A stretch of DNA of 64,000 nucleotides from Pyropia haitanensis (GCA_008729055.1 SDUX01000003.1:1240001-1304000), one strand, 5' to 3'; positions 34,406 through 46,949 are shown, counted from the stretch's first letter. The notes: a model not told the origin generated them from the letters alone. Numbers and translations: made by a program.

Positions 34406-36017
34406 TGGCGGCGGTGGCGGTGGCGGTGGCGCCGCCGCGACCGCCGCCCGTCGCGGTCGCCCGCTGGGGGCGTTTGTGGTGCCGCCGCCGCCGCTGCTGG
34501 GGCGCCTGGCGCTGCGCGGCGGCCGCCGCCGACAGTCGCCTCTGGTTGGCAGGCTGCCGGCGGCGGCGGCCGCCGCTGTTGCCCGCGGCGGGGGGCCCGC
34601 CGCGTGGCGTGCCGCGGCGTCGGGGACGGCGGCGGCGGCGGCGGCGCCACCGCCGCCGCCGCCGCCGCCCCCAAAGCCGCCATCGCCGTCCGGGCGGGGG
34701 TCTGTCAGCTCGGCGCCTGCCAGCGGGGCGGCGACGGACGCGGCGCTACCGCCCCCCGCTGCCATCCTGGCAGGCGCGGACAAGGACGGCGCCGACGATG
34801 GCGACGGCGATGGCGACGGCGATGGCGACGGCAACGACAATGGCAACGACGACGATGGCGGCGGCCTCTGCCCGTGCGCGTCCCGCGCCGAGTACGTGGC
34901 GCTCGTCGAGGAGCTCCTCGCCGCCGACGCGGCCTACTACCGCGACGTGCCGGCGCCGCTCCTGACCGACGAGGCGTACGACGCGCTGCTCGCGTACGTG
35001 GCGGCGGTGGAGGCGGCGGCGCCGGCGTGGGTGGACCCGCGCTCCCCGGCGGGGCGGGTCAGCCACGCGGCGGCCGCCGCGGCGGCGGTCAAGGCGGCAG
35101 CCGCCGCTGCTGCGGTTGCCGCTGATGCGGCGGCCGCGTCACCGGGGACGCCGGGGGCGGCGGCCGACGCGTCGGCGGCCGCTGCCGACACGGCGGCAGC
35201 GGCGGCCGACGCGGCGTCCGCGGCGGCAGCGGCGGCGGCGGCGGCGGCGACGCCACCGCCGCCCGCCCCTGTGGAGACCGACAGCAGCGCGCCGTTGGAG
35301 CCCCCCCGCGTGGCGGGCGCCGCCTTTTTCCCCCCCGCCGCCCACGTGGTGCCGATGCTCTCGCTCACCAACACCTACGCCGCGGCCGAAGTGCACGCCT
35401 GGGCCGCCCGCGTCGCGGCGTCGCGGCCGTCGCCGTCGGCGGCGGGCGCGCCCGCGTCGTCACCACCGCCGCCGGCGCTGGTGGCGGACCTCAAAGTCGA
35501 CGGCGTCGCCCTCTCCCTCCGCTACGTGGGCGGGCGGCTCGTGTCGGCGGCGACGCGCGGCGACGGCCGCTGGGGGGACAACGTCACCGCGAATGTGCGC
35601 GCGGCGCTCGTCGTGCCGGGCGCCGTGCCGGCGGCGCTGCCGCCCGCCGCGGTGGCGGCGGCCGCCACCCGCGTGGCGGCCGCCGCGACGGCAGCGGCGG
35701 CGGCGGTGGCGGCGGCGACTGCCGACAGGCGCGCCGCCGCCGACGCGGCGGCAGCGGCAGCGGCGGCGGCGGCGGCGGGGGTGGTGGTCGACGTCCGCGG
35801 GGAGGTGTACATGGAGCGGGCGGCGCTCGCGGCGCTCAACGCGCGCCCCGGCCCGCGGCTGGCCAACGCGCGCAACGCGGCGGCGGGGGCGCTCAAGCTC
35901 CACGACCCGGCCGCCGCCGCCGCTCGGCGGCTGTCGTTTGTGCCCTACGCGGCGGTGGCGTACCCGGCGGCGGCGCTCGCCGCGGCAGAGGCGGCGGGCG
36001 CAGCCGATGGCAGCGGT

Positions 36018-36082
<65 letters not shown>

Positions 36083-37865
36083 GGACGACGGCGGCGGCGT
36101 GCCCGTGACGGTGCCCGTCACTGACACGCACACGGCGCTGCTGGGCTGGCTCGCCGCCGCGGGCTTTACGCCCATGCCCCGCTGGCGGCGGTGCGCCGAC
36201 GCGGCCGCGGCGGTGGCGTTTGCGGCGGACGTGGCGGCCGAGCGTGGGGCGCTCCCCCTGGACGTTGACGGCGTCGTTGTGCGCGTCGACGACGCGGCGG
36301 CGGCGGCCGCGCTCGGCGCGACCGCCCGGTCACCCCGCGGGGCGGTGGCGCTAAAGTTTGCGGCCGCCGCGGGGGTGACCCGCCTGGTCGGCGTCGCGCA
36401 CCAGGTGTCACGGGCGGGCGTGCTGACGCCCGTCGCGGTGCTGGCGCCGCCGCTCCGCCTGGGCGGCGTGTCGGTGTCGCGCGCGACGCTGCACAACTAT
36501 GGCCACGCGGGCGCCGCGCGGCTGGGCGCGGTGGTGGGCGCGCTGGTGACCGTCGCCCGGGGGGGGGACGTCATCCCCAAGATTGTCGCCGTGCACGCCC
36601 GGCCCGCCGGGGGGGTGCCCGTCGCGCCCCCGCCCGACTGCCCGGCGTGTGGCTCCCCGGTGCACTTTGCAGAGGGCGACGGCGACGGCGGCGACGGCGA
36701 CGGCGACGGCGATGGTGGCGGTGGCGGCGGTGCGGGGGGCGACGACGGCGCCGCGGCCGCCCGCCACGCGGCGGACGCGGCGACCCCCCGGCGCGCCGCG
36801 GCTGTCGCGGTCGCGCGGTGCACCAACGCGGCGGGCTGCCCCGCGCAGGTCGTCGGGCGGCTGACCCACTATGGCCGCCCCGGCTGCATGGACATCCGCG
36901 GCCTCGGCGCGGCGACCGCGCGGCGCCTCGTCGACGCGGGCCTCGTCGCCACCCCCGCCGACCTCCACGCCCTCCCCGCCGACGCCATTGTCGCGGCGGG
37001 CATCCCCGGCCTCGGCGCCAAGGCCGCCGCCAACCTCGCCGCCGCCGCCGCCGCCGCCCGCACCGCCCGCCCGCTGGCGGCCATCATCCACGCGCTCGGC
37101 CCGCCGGGCGTCGGCGCGGTGACGGCGCGGGTGCTGGCGCGGCGGGCGGGCTCCCTCGCCGCGGCGGCGCGCGTGCTGGGCGCGGCCGACGCGGCGGCGG
37201 CGCTGGCGGCGCTGCCGGGCATTGGGGGGCCGTCGGCGGCGGCGATTGGCGCGTTCTTCCGCCACCCGTCGGTGGTGGCGGAGGTGGGGCGGCTGCTCGC
37301 CGCGGGCGTGGCGGGGGCGGACGAGGCGGCGCTGACCGCGGCGGCCGCCGCAGAGGCGGCAGCGGCCGCCGCGGCGGCTGACGCGGCGGCGGCGGCCGAC
37401 GCGGCGGCCGCCGCCGCCGACGCGGCGGGTGCCCCGCCGTCGGCAATCCCCGCGGCGGGCGGTGCCGATGCAGATGGGACGGCCGCGGCGGCGGCGGCGG
37501 CGGCGGCGCCGGTGGCGGCGGCGGCGGCGGCGGCGGCGGGCGGTCCCCCCACCACGGTGGCAGCGCCGCTGGCCGGCGTGGCGGTCGTCTTTACCGGCGG
37601 CCTGTCGAGCCGGTCACGGTCCGCGGCGGCGGCGGCGGTCGCCGCCGCCGGCGGCGCCGTCCGCGCCACCCTCTCGTCCCGCACCGGGGTGGTGGTGGCG
37701 GGCGCGTCGCGGCCGGCGGCGGCCAAGCTCCGCCGCGCCGCCGCGCTGGGCGTGCGGGTGGTGGGCGAGGCGGAGCTCGACGCGCTGCTCGCGGGCGGGC
37801 TCGCCGCGCTCGACGGTGGGGGGGGGGCGGTGGGGGGGGGGGGCGCCGCCCAGCGGGGCGGGTGA
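34251..37865 (+). CDS. ligA: NAD+-dependent DNA ligase, bacterial LigA type
   Basis: Seals DNA nicks using NAD+. One uninterrupted frame of 1,204 residues (bacterial LigA is about 670) containing the LigA modules in order. Ia: YYRDVPAPLLTDEAYDALL. HVVPMLSLTNTY. Adenylation Lys about residue 415 in ADLKVDGVALSLRY. ATRGDGRWGDNVTANVR. DVRGEVYM. LANARNAAAGALK. LDVDGVVVRVDD. OB domain: VLTPVAVLAPPLRLGG, VSRATLHNYG, GGDVIPKIV. Zinc-finger cysteines CPACGSP and CTNAAGCPAQ. HhH repeats (GIPGLGAKAA, LPGIGGPSAA). BRCT: LAGVAVVFTGGLSSRSRSAA. The extra length is Ala- and Gly-rich insertions between modules. The N-terminus MLSSRAVLRAAAAAAV, basic and followed by poly-Gly, resembles a plastid or mitochondrial presequence; in-frame ATGs at 34191 and 33744 are alternatives. 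ATP-dependent ligases are the normal nuclear type. Confidence 0.93.
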
Positions 37866-38578
37866 GCCCGCCGCGGCGCGTGCGGTTGCAGACGGCACGG
37901 CGGCTGCGAGCCGCCCGCGTGGCTGCGGCGGCCGCGGCGCGCGGCGAGGGCCGCGGGGGGGGTCCGCGCCACGACGGCCACGCCGCCGGGCGCGTGTCCC
38001 CTTTGCGGTGCTGCCGGTCGGTGGTGGCCGTCCCTGCTGGGTGGGCTGCCGCCGTCGACGAGCGCCACTGGTCACCGCGCGCGTAGCAACAGTGACGAAC
38101 AGGCGGGTGCCAGCGCAGGTAGCCGGTGTGGCCAGACCCCCCACCACGGGCCGATGCGCGATGCGGCAGGAGTGAGGCAGGACAAGAGCGGGACGGCGCA
38201 TCATGTAACCTCCCCCTCCCGCCCCACTTGCCCGCGACCTCACCTCCACCCTCAACGCCACCGTTGCCTGCTGACAGCAGTGGTCTCTCCCCCGCTGCCG
38301 TTGCCGCCCTCGGCCCAGCACGGGAGGTCTGCCGCCGCCACCGAGCAGCACGCACCGGCACAGGGAGAAAAGAAAAGAGAAAAATAACACGTCCAAGCCG
38401 CGCATATCCATGCAAGCAACCGACAACGAAAAAAAGCACACACAACACACCATACACGCAACGCACACAAGCCCCCGCGCTCGCGTACCACGCCTCCCTC
38501 CACGGCCGCCCCCCACCACCCACCCCGTCCCCCCCGCCGACGCTCCCCACCCCCCCCCCCCCCGCGCGACCCGCGCCA
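37866..38578. other. Intergenic between convergent genes
   Basis: 3' flanks of the ligase (+) and the copper ATPase (-). An A-rich, less GC-rich patch lies at 38360-38470. No gene seen. Confidence 0.5.
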
Positions 38579-41500
38579 TCAGCGCGTCGGCGCGGCCTCC
38601 TCCTCCACCGTCGCCACCTTTTGCAGCACCGGCGGCCGGTACAGCCGCAGCGTCAGCGCGCAGCCGACGACGCACAGGCTGCTCGCCGCCATCGCGACGG
38701 CCGCCATGTACGGCGGCAGCCGCCGCTCGAGCACCGGGTACAGCGCGCCCGCGGCGACCGGGATGGCCGCCACGTTGTAGCCGAGCGCCCACCCATAGTT
38801 GAGGCGGATGCGCGTAAAGGCGGCGCCGGCAAGGTCGACCATGACCAGCGCGTCGGCGAGCTTGGCGCGGACGAGGACGACGGCGGCGGACTCGGCCGCC
38901 GCGGTGCACGCGCCCTTGCCGCCCATCGCGACGCCCACGTCCGCGGCGGTCAGCGCGGGCGCGTCGTTGATGCCGTCGCCGATAAACGCGACGGTGCGCT
39001 TGGGCACGAGCGGCTCCCCCGTGTCGGCGTCGACCGGCGGGCCGCGGCAGATGAGCAGCCGGCCGATGCGGCGCGCCAGCGACGTGGTCGGCGCGACGGC
39101 AACGGCGTCGGGCGGGGGGGGGGGGGGCGCCAGCTCCTCCCCCACCGGCACCGCCACGTCCGACGGGCCGTCCGCGGCGGCCGCGGCGGTCGCCCGCCGC
39201 GCGCCGGCGACCGACGCAAACGACGGCGACGTGCCGCTGTCGTCACCGTCCGACTCCGAGTCGGACAGGTCCGCCGGCGGCGGCGGCGGCGGCAGCACCA
39301 GCGGCACGACGGCGGCGCCCTCGCTGACCGGCGACGCGATCTTGGCGTCGTTGACCGCCTGCACCTTTTGCCACGGGAGCGCCTCGGCAACGACCCGCGC
39401 CTGCGGGATGCCCACCTGCGCGGCGACCGCGTACGCGGTGGCCTTGCCGTCGCCCGTCACCATCCACACCTCCACGCCCTTGCGGTGGAAGCCCGCCACG
39501 ACCGCCGCCGCGTCGGGGCGGAGGCCGTCGGCAATGCCAAACGCGACCGCCGCCTTGCCGCCAACCGCGGCGACCACCACCGTCGCGCCCGCAGACTCCC
39601 ACGCCGACACCCGCCGCAGCGTCCGCGCGTCGGGCGCCCAGCCGGTGGACGAGGTGATAAACGCCTTGGAGCCGACCGCCACCTTGGTGCCATCCGCGAG
39701 CGTGGCGGTCACGCCACGCCCGCGCTCGACGCGGCTCGTGTTGACCGCCGTCGCGGGGTCGGCATTGACGCGGCCGCGGCCGCCGCCGCCATCATGGTCG
39801 CCGCCGTCGTCGCTCTCCTCGGCCTCGGAATCCGACGCGCCCTCCCGCTTGCACTTCTTCACGTACGAGATGATGGCGAGCGCGAGCGGGTGCTCCGACG
39901 CGGACTCGGCCGCCGCGATCGCGTCGAGCACCCACGGCTCGGGCTTCATCGACGACGAGCAGCGGTCGCCCGACAGGCGCAGCATGTGGCACACGGTCGG
40001 CTTGCCGCGCGTCAGGGTGCCCGTCTTGTCAAACAGGATGGCCTTGATGCCGGCGGCCGACTGGAGCGCGTCGCCGCCGCCCTTGAACAGGATGCCGTGG
40101 CGCGTTGCGCCCATCGCCGTGGCCACCATCACGACGGTGGGGGTGGCGAGGCCGAGCGCACACGGACACGCAATGACCAGCACGGCGAGCGAAAACAGCA
40201 GCGAAAAGAGGATGTCGCCCTCGGACGCGGTCCACCGGTCCGGCACCGAGTTGGACGCGGCGAGGCCGTACCACACTGCAAAGGTCGTCACCGCGGTGAA
40301 CACAATCGCCGGCACAAACACCGCCGACACAACGTCGGCAAACGCCTCGATCGGCGCGCGCGTCGTCTGGGCGTCATCGACCAGCCGCACGACCCGCGCG
40401 AGCACCGCGTCAATGCCCACCGCCGACGCGCGCACGACACCGGCGGTGCGGCCGGCATTGAGGGTGCCGCCGTACGCGTCGTCGCCGGCAAACTTGGCCA
40501 CCGGCCGCGACTCGCCGGTGAGCATCGTCTCGTCACACGCCATGAGCGCGCCAACCGCCGCGGCGGCGCTGCCTTCATCGTCACTCTCGGGGCGGCGGCC
40601 GCCGCCCGGCGTGCCGGGCGGCGCCATCACCTCCCCGTCGACGGGCACGCCCGCGCCGGGCTTGACGAGGACCACGTCGCCAATGGACAAGAGCGCGACG
40701 GGCACCTGCTCGGCAACGACGCGCGAGCCGTCGGGGCTCATGAGCGTCGCGATGGGCGGCGCGAGCGACGCGATCGCCGCCACCCCCGCGGCGGCCTTGC
40801 CCTTGGCCAGCGCCTCGAGCCACTTGCCAAAGAGCACCACCGTCAGCAGCAGGGCGGCCGTCTCAAACACCGTCGACTCCTTGACGCTTTCGCCGTGGAC
40901 GCCGCCCAGCTGCCGGTCGCCCGACGTCTGCACCGCCGTCAGAATGACAATGACCACCGAAAAGCCGTACGCGATCGTCGTGCCGAGCACGATGAGCGTG
41001 TCCATCGTCGACCGCTTCTTCTTGGCCGCGTAGTAGGCGCCACGGTAAAACGACGCGCCCGCAATAAACTGCACCGGCGTGGCCAGGATCCACGCGACCA
41101 GGTCGAGCAGCGGCACGTCCGCCGACGACGAGACGCTCTGGATCAGCCGGTTGTGCACGACCGGGATGTGCCGCGTGATCATGGTCATCACAAAGAGCGG
41201 CAGCGTAAAGATGGTGGCAAAGATGAAGCGGCGCAGATAGAGACGTGCCTCCTTGCGCAGCGCGTCCTGTGCGTCCGTGGCGGACGCGACGCCCGCCACC
41301 TCGTTGGGCGGGATGACCGTAAACGGCAGCTTCTCGCCGTGGGCCTCCTCAAACGCCATCACCACCGACACCTTGGGCGTCACGCCCGGCGTGCCCAGCG
41401 GCGGCGGCCCCGACGGCCCGTCCTCCCCACCCGCCGCGGTGGCCGCAGCCGCCGCCCGCGCGGCGGCCACGTCAGCGGGCGCGCGGCGGCCGCCCGGCCG

Positions 41501-43925
41501 CACCGCCGGCGGCGCCTTGACGTCCTCAAACTTGAGCCACACGATCATGGGCAGCGGCGGCCGCCGGCCGGGGAGGAGCGCCGCCACCCGCCGCGCCGCC
41601 GCGCGGAGGCCACAGCAGCCCCGCACGGTGCTGCCGACGCGCTGCTTGGCCGTCCCGTCGGGCGGGGGGGCCTCCTCGTCAACGCCGGCGAGGACGCTGC
41701 CCGCGTCCGAGCCGGTCAGCGCGAGCGACCGCAGCAGCCGGCTGGTCGTGCGGAGGAGGGCGGTGAGGCGGCTGGAGCGGCGTGCCGACGGCCCGTCGGG
41801 CGGCGGCGTGTCAAACGACGTCGACGGCACGCGCTCGGTCACGTCCGCCGGCGGCCCCGGCGCGTCGGCCGCGTCGGCGGCACCGCCACCCCCATCCCCG
41901 CGAATGACCGCCGTCGGCGAGTCGACCAGCCGCGCCGACGCGACGCCCGGCGTCACCCGAAACACGCCGACCGCCGACACGGCCGCCTCGTGCGACGCAA
42001 ACCGCAGCAGCGTCACGTTGGTGGCGAGCCCCCCCCCCCCATTGTCCTCCGCGCCCGTCACGCCCGTCATGCCCAGGACGGTCACCTCAAAGCCGCCCTC
42101 GGTGAGCGCCGCGACCGCCGCCTTGGACACTGCTGTCGCCGACTCGACCGAGCCGGCCGCCTCGGGCGTCAACGACACGATCGCGCGGGCGGCGAGGAGG
42201 TTGACCCGCGCGCCCGCCACGCCCGGCACCTCCCGCAGCATCCCCTCGGCCTTGCCCACACACGCGGAGCAGGTCATGCCCCCAACGGTGAGGCGCACTT
42301 CGGGAGCGCCACCGCCGCCGGTGCCGCGCGCGGCGCCGACGGCGGCCGCGTCGGCGCGTGCCGACGGGGAGGACAAGACCATGGACAGCGCCACCGCCGA
42401 CGGCGACGCGATCGACGCCGCGTCGCCCACCGTCGACGGCGCGCCACACGTGTTGCAGTCGGACGGACCACCGCAGCGGCTGCCACCACGGCGGTGACCG
42501 CCACCACCACCGCCAGCACCCGCCCCGCCCTCCCGGTCGGTGCTGCTGCCATACCCACCGCACACCCCATCCGCCAGCGATGGCGTGCCGACACGCGCCG
42601 GCACACCACCGCGACCGCTGCCGCCGCCGCCGTCCGCAGCCACCGCCACCGACATGGCACGGGGCGTCCGCACCAACAGCCGAGGCGACGCCGCACGCGG
42701 CGCGGCGTCGGTGCGCGGGGAGGACCGCGCCGAGTGCCAGCCCTTGTTCTCCGCCGTCAAGGACGTGGTGCTCTCGCTGTCCGACGTGCCCGTCGTAGAC
42801 CCGTGAAACGAGGACGGCGCAGAGGGAGACCAGGCGCGGCCGCCGCCGCCGGCGCCCCCACCCCCACCCCCACCGCCGCCGCCGCCGACACCCCCCTCTG
42901 ACGACACGACGCGGGGGCGGTCCGACGTGCCGGCGGTGACGCCAGGCAGCTGCCACGGCGTCGCGCGGGTGCCCGCCGCGGCGACCGCGGACAAGACCCG
43001 GCCGACCAGGCTGGGCGAGCTCCCCACCAGCGCGTCATCCGCGGCGGGGGCGGCGCCGTCACGGGCGGCACCCCCCCCCCACGGCCGCCGCCGCGGCTGG
43101 CGCCGCCCCCATCGGCGGCCGCCGCGCCCCGCCGCGGCGCCGCGACGACCGTCAACACCCCCGTCAGTGCCGACACCTCCACCGCCGCCACCCGCGGCAC
43201 CGCGGCGACACGCTCCCGCACACGCGCCACCGCCGCCGCGTCGGCCAGCCCCTCCACCGTATACACCGACAGCGTGTTGGTCGGCGACCGGCCGGCCGCC
43301 ACCGCCGCCGCCGGCGGCGGCGGCCGATCCCGAACGGCGGCGGACTTGCCCGCCGCCGCGACCGCCGCAAACACCGCCGCGTCCGCGTCGGCGGCCGGCG
43401 GCGGCGGCGGCGTCCACGTCACGTCGAGCGCGCCGTCGACGCCCAGCTTGGTCGCCGCCACCCGGTCCAGCTCCTCCACCGCCCCCCGCACCCGCGCCAC
43501 GCAGCTGCTGCACGTAATGCCCGACACGGCGTACGAGGTGACCGCCGCCGCGGCGGCGGCGTCGGCGGCGCCACCCCGCCCGCCACCCCCCCCCGCGGGG
43601 CGGTGGCGGCGGCGGGCGGCGGCCACGCCGCCCGCCCGACGCCCCCGGCGCTCGTCGGCGCCGTCGGCAGCGCCGCCGACGGGCCCCGCTCCCGGACGGT
43701 GGCGGTCTTGGCCGCCGCCTTGACCGCCCCAAACACCGCCGCGTCCGCGTCGGCCACCGCCGGCCGCGGCGGCCGCCACGTGACGTCCAGGTTGCCCGCC
43801 ACGTCGAGCGTGCTGCCCGCCACGCCGGGGAGGTTATCGACGAGGCCTTGCACCCGCTGCACACAGTTGCCGCACGTGATGCCCATCACCGAGTACTTGA
43901 GCACGAGGCCGGTCGACGACGCCAT
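38579..43925 (-). CDS. Copper-transporting P1B-type ATPase (frames disrupted at N-terminus)
   Basis: Pumps Cu+ across membranes using ATP. The start at 43925 (MASSTGLVLKYSV) leads into HMA domains with copper-binding motifs GITCGNC, GITCSSC and, further on, GMTCSAC. Two further HMA-like stretches lack CxxC (EGLADAAAVARVRE region and SHEAAVSAVGVF region). The ATPase core shows MLTGESRPVAKF, the CPC membrane motif (ACPCALGLA), phosphorylated Asp in DKTGTLTRGKPT, SEHPLA, MVTGDGKATA and GDGINDAPAL, plus YN in the last helices. About 100 residues of Pro/Ser/Asp-rich insert separate VQAVNDAKI from TVAFIGDG. The first two HMA domains lie in two other frames that meet at C-runs near 43587-43595 and 43071-43080; the remainder is one frame. 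A role in copper delivery to the secretory pathway or plastid is possible but not shown. Confidence 0.9.
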
Positions 43926-44414
43926 GGTAGCAATGTTAAAAAAAAAAGGGTTGAGGACAGGCAGAGGGCGGGGGGGTGGGGAGCGGGGGGGAGGGGAATG
44001 GGAGGGGGGAAGGGGGTAGAAGGGGGTCGGAGCGCAGAGGACGCTGCCGGCCAACGGCGTGCCGCGACGACCCGCACGTGCGGGATGGTGCGGCAAGAGG
44101 GCGCCGCCGCCGCCGCACCGTGCGGTGCGTCGCGGACGGGCGACAGCCTCGGCGGCGGCGGCGGTGGCCAACGCCGACGGCTCGTACGCCGACGCGGGGA
44201 GGGGGAAGGGGCAGGGGCAGGGGCAGGGGCAAGGGGCAAGGGGCAAGGGGGGGGAGGGGGGGAGGGGAGGGGAGGGAGTCCCCAACCCGGTCCGCCCCCG
44301 CCGCAGCCGAGTGGGTGGAGCGTGTGGTGGGGTGGGGTGGGTGAGCCGTGCGTGGGAGGGAGAAGAGACCGGGTGAGGAGTGGGTGCCGCCGCCGGCAGA
44401 GGGAGGGGGAGGGG

Positions 44415-44454
44415 GAGGAGGAGGAGGAGGAGGAGGAGGAGGAGGAGGAGGAGG
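44415..44454. repeat. (GGA)n trinucleotide repeat
   Basis: About thirteen uninterrupted GGA/GAG units. Confidence 0.9.
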
Positions 44455-46440
44455 GGAGCGACGGCCGGCGTGAGGAGCCCGACGACCCGCCTCTACGCCC
44501 ACGGCCGGTGCGGCGGTGACGGTGAGCCGCGGGGACCACCGACGCCGCGGTTCCCCCCCCCCCAGCCGCGGCGGCGGCGGCTAAAGAAGGGGCACGGCCG
44601 CGGTCGGCGGCGGCGGCGGCGGCGGCGGCGGGCGGTAGCGGGCGGGTGCGGCGGCGGCGGCGGCGGCGGCGGCCGTCGCGCCGTGCGCGACGCGCTGGGC
44701 GGGAGTTTGGGCGGCGCGGCGCGGCGCGGGGCGGGGCGGGGCGGCGGGCGGCGGCCGCGAGGGCTTGGCGGGGGGGGGGGGGGGGGGGAAGGGGGGGGGC
44801 GGGAGCGCGCCCGCCGGCCGGCCGGCCGGCCGGCCGGGACCGACCGCCGGGGAAAACCGCCGACCGACACGACCCGCGGCGGGACGGCGGCGGCGAGGGG
44901 GGGGCGGGAAGCGCCGCCACCGCACGCGCGTGTCGCCGCGGCGGCCGCCGCCGCCGACGCTGCCGGTGGCGGCGACAGCAGCAACCGCAACAGCAGCAGC
45001 AGCAACAGCAGCGGCGGTGGTGGTGGTGGGGGTGGGGGTGGGGGTGGTTGGGGTGGGGGTGGGGGGTGGGGGGTGCGGTTTGGCCACCGCGTGCCGCCGC
45101 GGCGGCGTGACCGACGCGCCGCAACGGCCACGGCGGGGTGGGGCGGGGCGGGGGGGCAGAGTGGCGGCGGCGGGAGGGCGGGAGGGCGGGCCAGGGGGGG
45201 GGGGGAGGGGGGGGGGGGAGGGGGGGGGGGGGGGGGAAGAGGGGAAACCGCCGCGGCGGGAACGGGGCGGGGGGTGGGGGGGGGGGGGGACGCCCGTGTG
45301 CGCCGCGTCGTCGGTGGCGGTGGTGGTGGCCGCCGGGAGGGCGGGGAAGAGGGGGGGGGGGGGAGGGAGGGGGTGGGGGGGGGGGGGGGGGGGGGTGGCG
45401 CTCCTGGTCGCGACGCCGCACTGCCGAGGCGGGAACCGCGGGGCGGGGGGGGGGGGGGGGGGGGGTGCGCTGGGTTGGGAGGGCGCCGGGGAGGACGGGC
45501 CGGGGGGGTGCGGTGGGTTGGGCGGGCGGGAGGGAGGGCGGCGGTGAGGGGGGGGGCGGGGGGGGGAAGCGGCCGCCCTCTTGTGCACAACCGGCGGCCG
45601 GCGGCGGCACGCCCCCCCCCCCCCCCCCCACCCCCCCCCGCCGTCGCCATCCCCCTCGCGGCCGTCACCGGCACCGCCCTCCGCAGCCACGCCACCCCCC
45701 CCCCCCCCCCCCCCCCCGGCCGACGCGCCCGCCCTCCCCCCCCCCCCCCGGCGGCAGCCACCGCCACCGCCGCCGCGGGTACGCCGCCAATGGTCTGACG
45801 CGCCCGCCCGCGCCGCCCGCGCCGCCGGGGGGGGGGGGGGCGACGGCCCGCCGCCGTGGCGGTAGGGCGGCCGCGGGCGGAGGTGGGGGGGGGGGGGGGG
45901 GGAGATGCGCTGGGCGGTTGGGTGGGGGGTACGCTGGGGGGGGGGGGTGGGAGCGTGGTGGGGTGGTTGGGAGGTGCGTTGGTTGGTTGGTTGGGACGTT
46001 TGGGGGGGGGGGGAGGTGGCTGGCCGCCCCGACGCCAACGCCGACGGCGGCGGCTCCGTCGCCCCCCCCCCCCCCCCCTCACCCCGCCCCCGGCCGTACG
46101 CCGACGGCCGCCGCCTGTCCACCCCCCCCCCCCAACAGCCGGTGCGTCGCGGTGCCGCCGCGGCCCGCCGCCGCCGCCGCCGCCGCCGTCGCCGCCGTCG
46201 CCGCCGTCGCCGTCGCCGCCTGCGCCGTTGTCACAACGGGCGGCGGGCGGCCACGGGAGCGGGCGCGCCCCAGCAGCCGCGAGGGTGGGGGAGGAGGGGG
46301 GGGGGGGGGGGGGTGGCGCTGGCGGTCGCGGTCGCGGTGGTGGCTGCGGTCTCGGTGGGGGGGGGGGGGGGGGGGACCGGGCCGGCCGTGGCGGCGGCGG
46401 CGGTCCCACGCGCCGCCCCCACGGCCGACCGCCTGGCTTG

Positions 46441-46479
<39 letters not shown>

Positions 46480-46480
46480 C
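46441..46480. repeat. (CTGC)10 tetranucleotide repeat
   Basis: Ten perfect CTGC units, followed by CCAG/GGCC-rich imperfect units to about 46515. Confidence 0.95.
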
Positions 46481-46799
46481 CGGCCAGCCAGCCAGGCCGG
46501 CCAGCCAGCCGGCCCGCCGGCCAGAAGGGTAGGCCACGAGGCGCGGCGGGATACCGCGGCGGGCACGCTGCCGCCGCTCCTCCTCCTCCCCCCCCCCCCC
46601 CCCCCCCGCCACGCCCGCCGCCGGCCGCGCCGTGCGTGCCACGGTGCGTGTCGGCGGCGGCGGGGCAGACCAACCCGCGGCGAGCGGGGGGTGGAAGGAG
46701 GAACCGGGGGGGGGCTCGGGGGGGGGGGGGGGAAGCCGCCGCCCGGGCCGCCGCGGCGTGCCGCCAGACTGGCGGGGTGGCGGGTTGGGCGGCCGCTGG

Positions 46800-46802
<3 letters not shown>

Positions 46803-46832
<30 letters not shown>
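46803..46832 (+). repeat. 30-base G homopolymer
   Basis: Thirty consecutive G residues, the longest homopolymer in the window. It can form G-quadruplex and its recorded length is likely to be inexact. Confidence 0.9.
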
Positions 46833-46833
<1 letters not shown>

Positions 46834-46867
46834 CGTCTTGTACCCGCTTCTGGCGGGGGGGGGGGGG

Positions 46868-46949
46868 CGGTACTAGAGATCAGCTTCCGCTTGGGGGAAG
46901 GGGGGGGGGGGGGGGGCGGTACCAGAGATCAGCTTCCGCTTGGGGGAAG
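46868..46949. repeat. Tandem duplication, 49-bp period
   Basis: The unit cggtactagagatcagcttc followed by cgcttgggggaag and a G-run is repeated from 46917 with one substitution (tacc for tact). The two copies are separated only by the G-run. Confidence 0.85.

Noticed and set aside
34251..37865. Bacterial contamination as the source of the ligase gene
   Set aside because: Neighbours on both sides are eukaryotic genes and the ligase itself has the same poly-Ala/Gly expansions and a leader peptide. An assembly join cannot be fully excluded without reads.
38126..42901. 1,591-codon open frame on the plus strand
   Set aside because: Antisense to the copper ATPase, whose minus-strand frame carries all P-type motifs. 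The plus translation is Arg/His/Gly-rich without domains and is a by-product of GC-rich codon use.
44493..46673. Long Pro/Arg open frames in the G-tract region
   Set aside because: They arise because runs of G and C contain no stop codons; composition is pure simple repeat.
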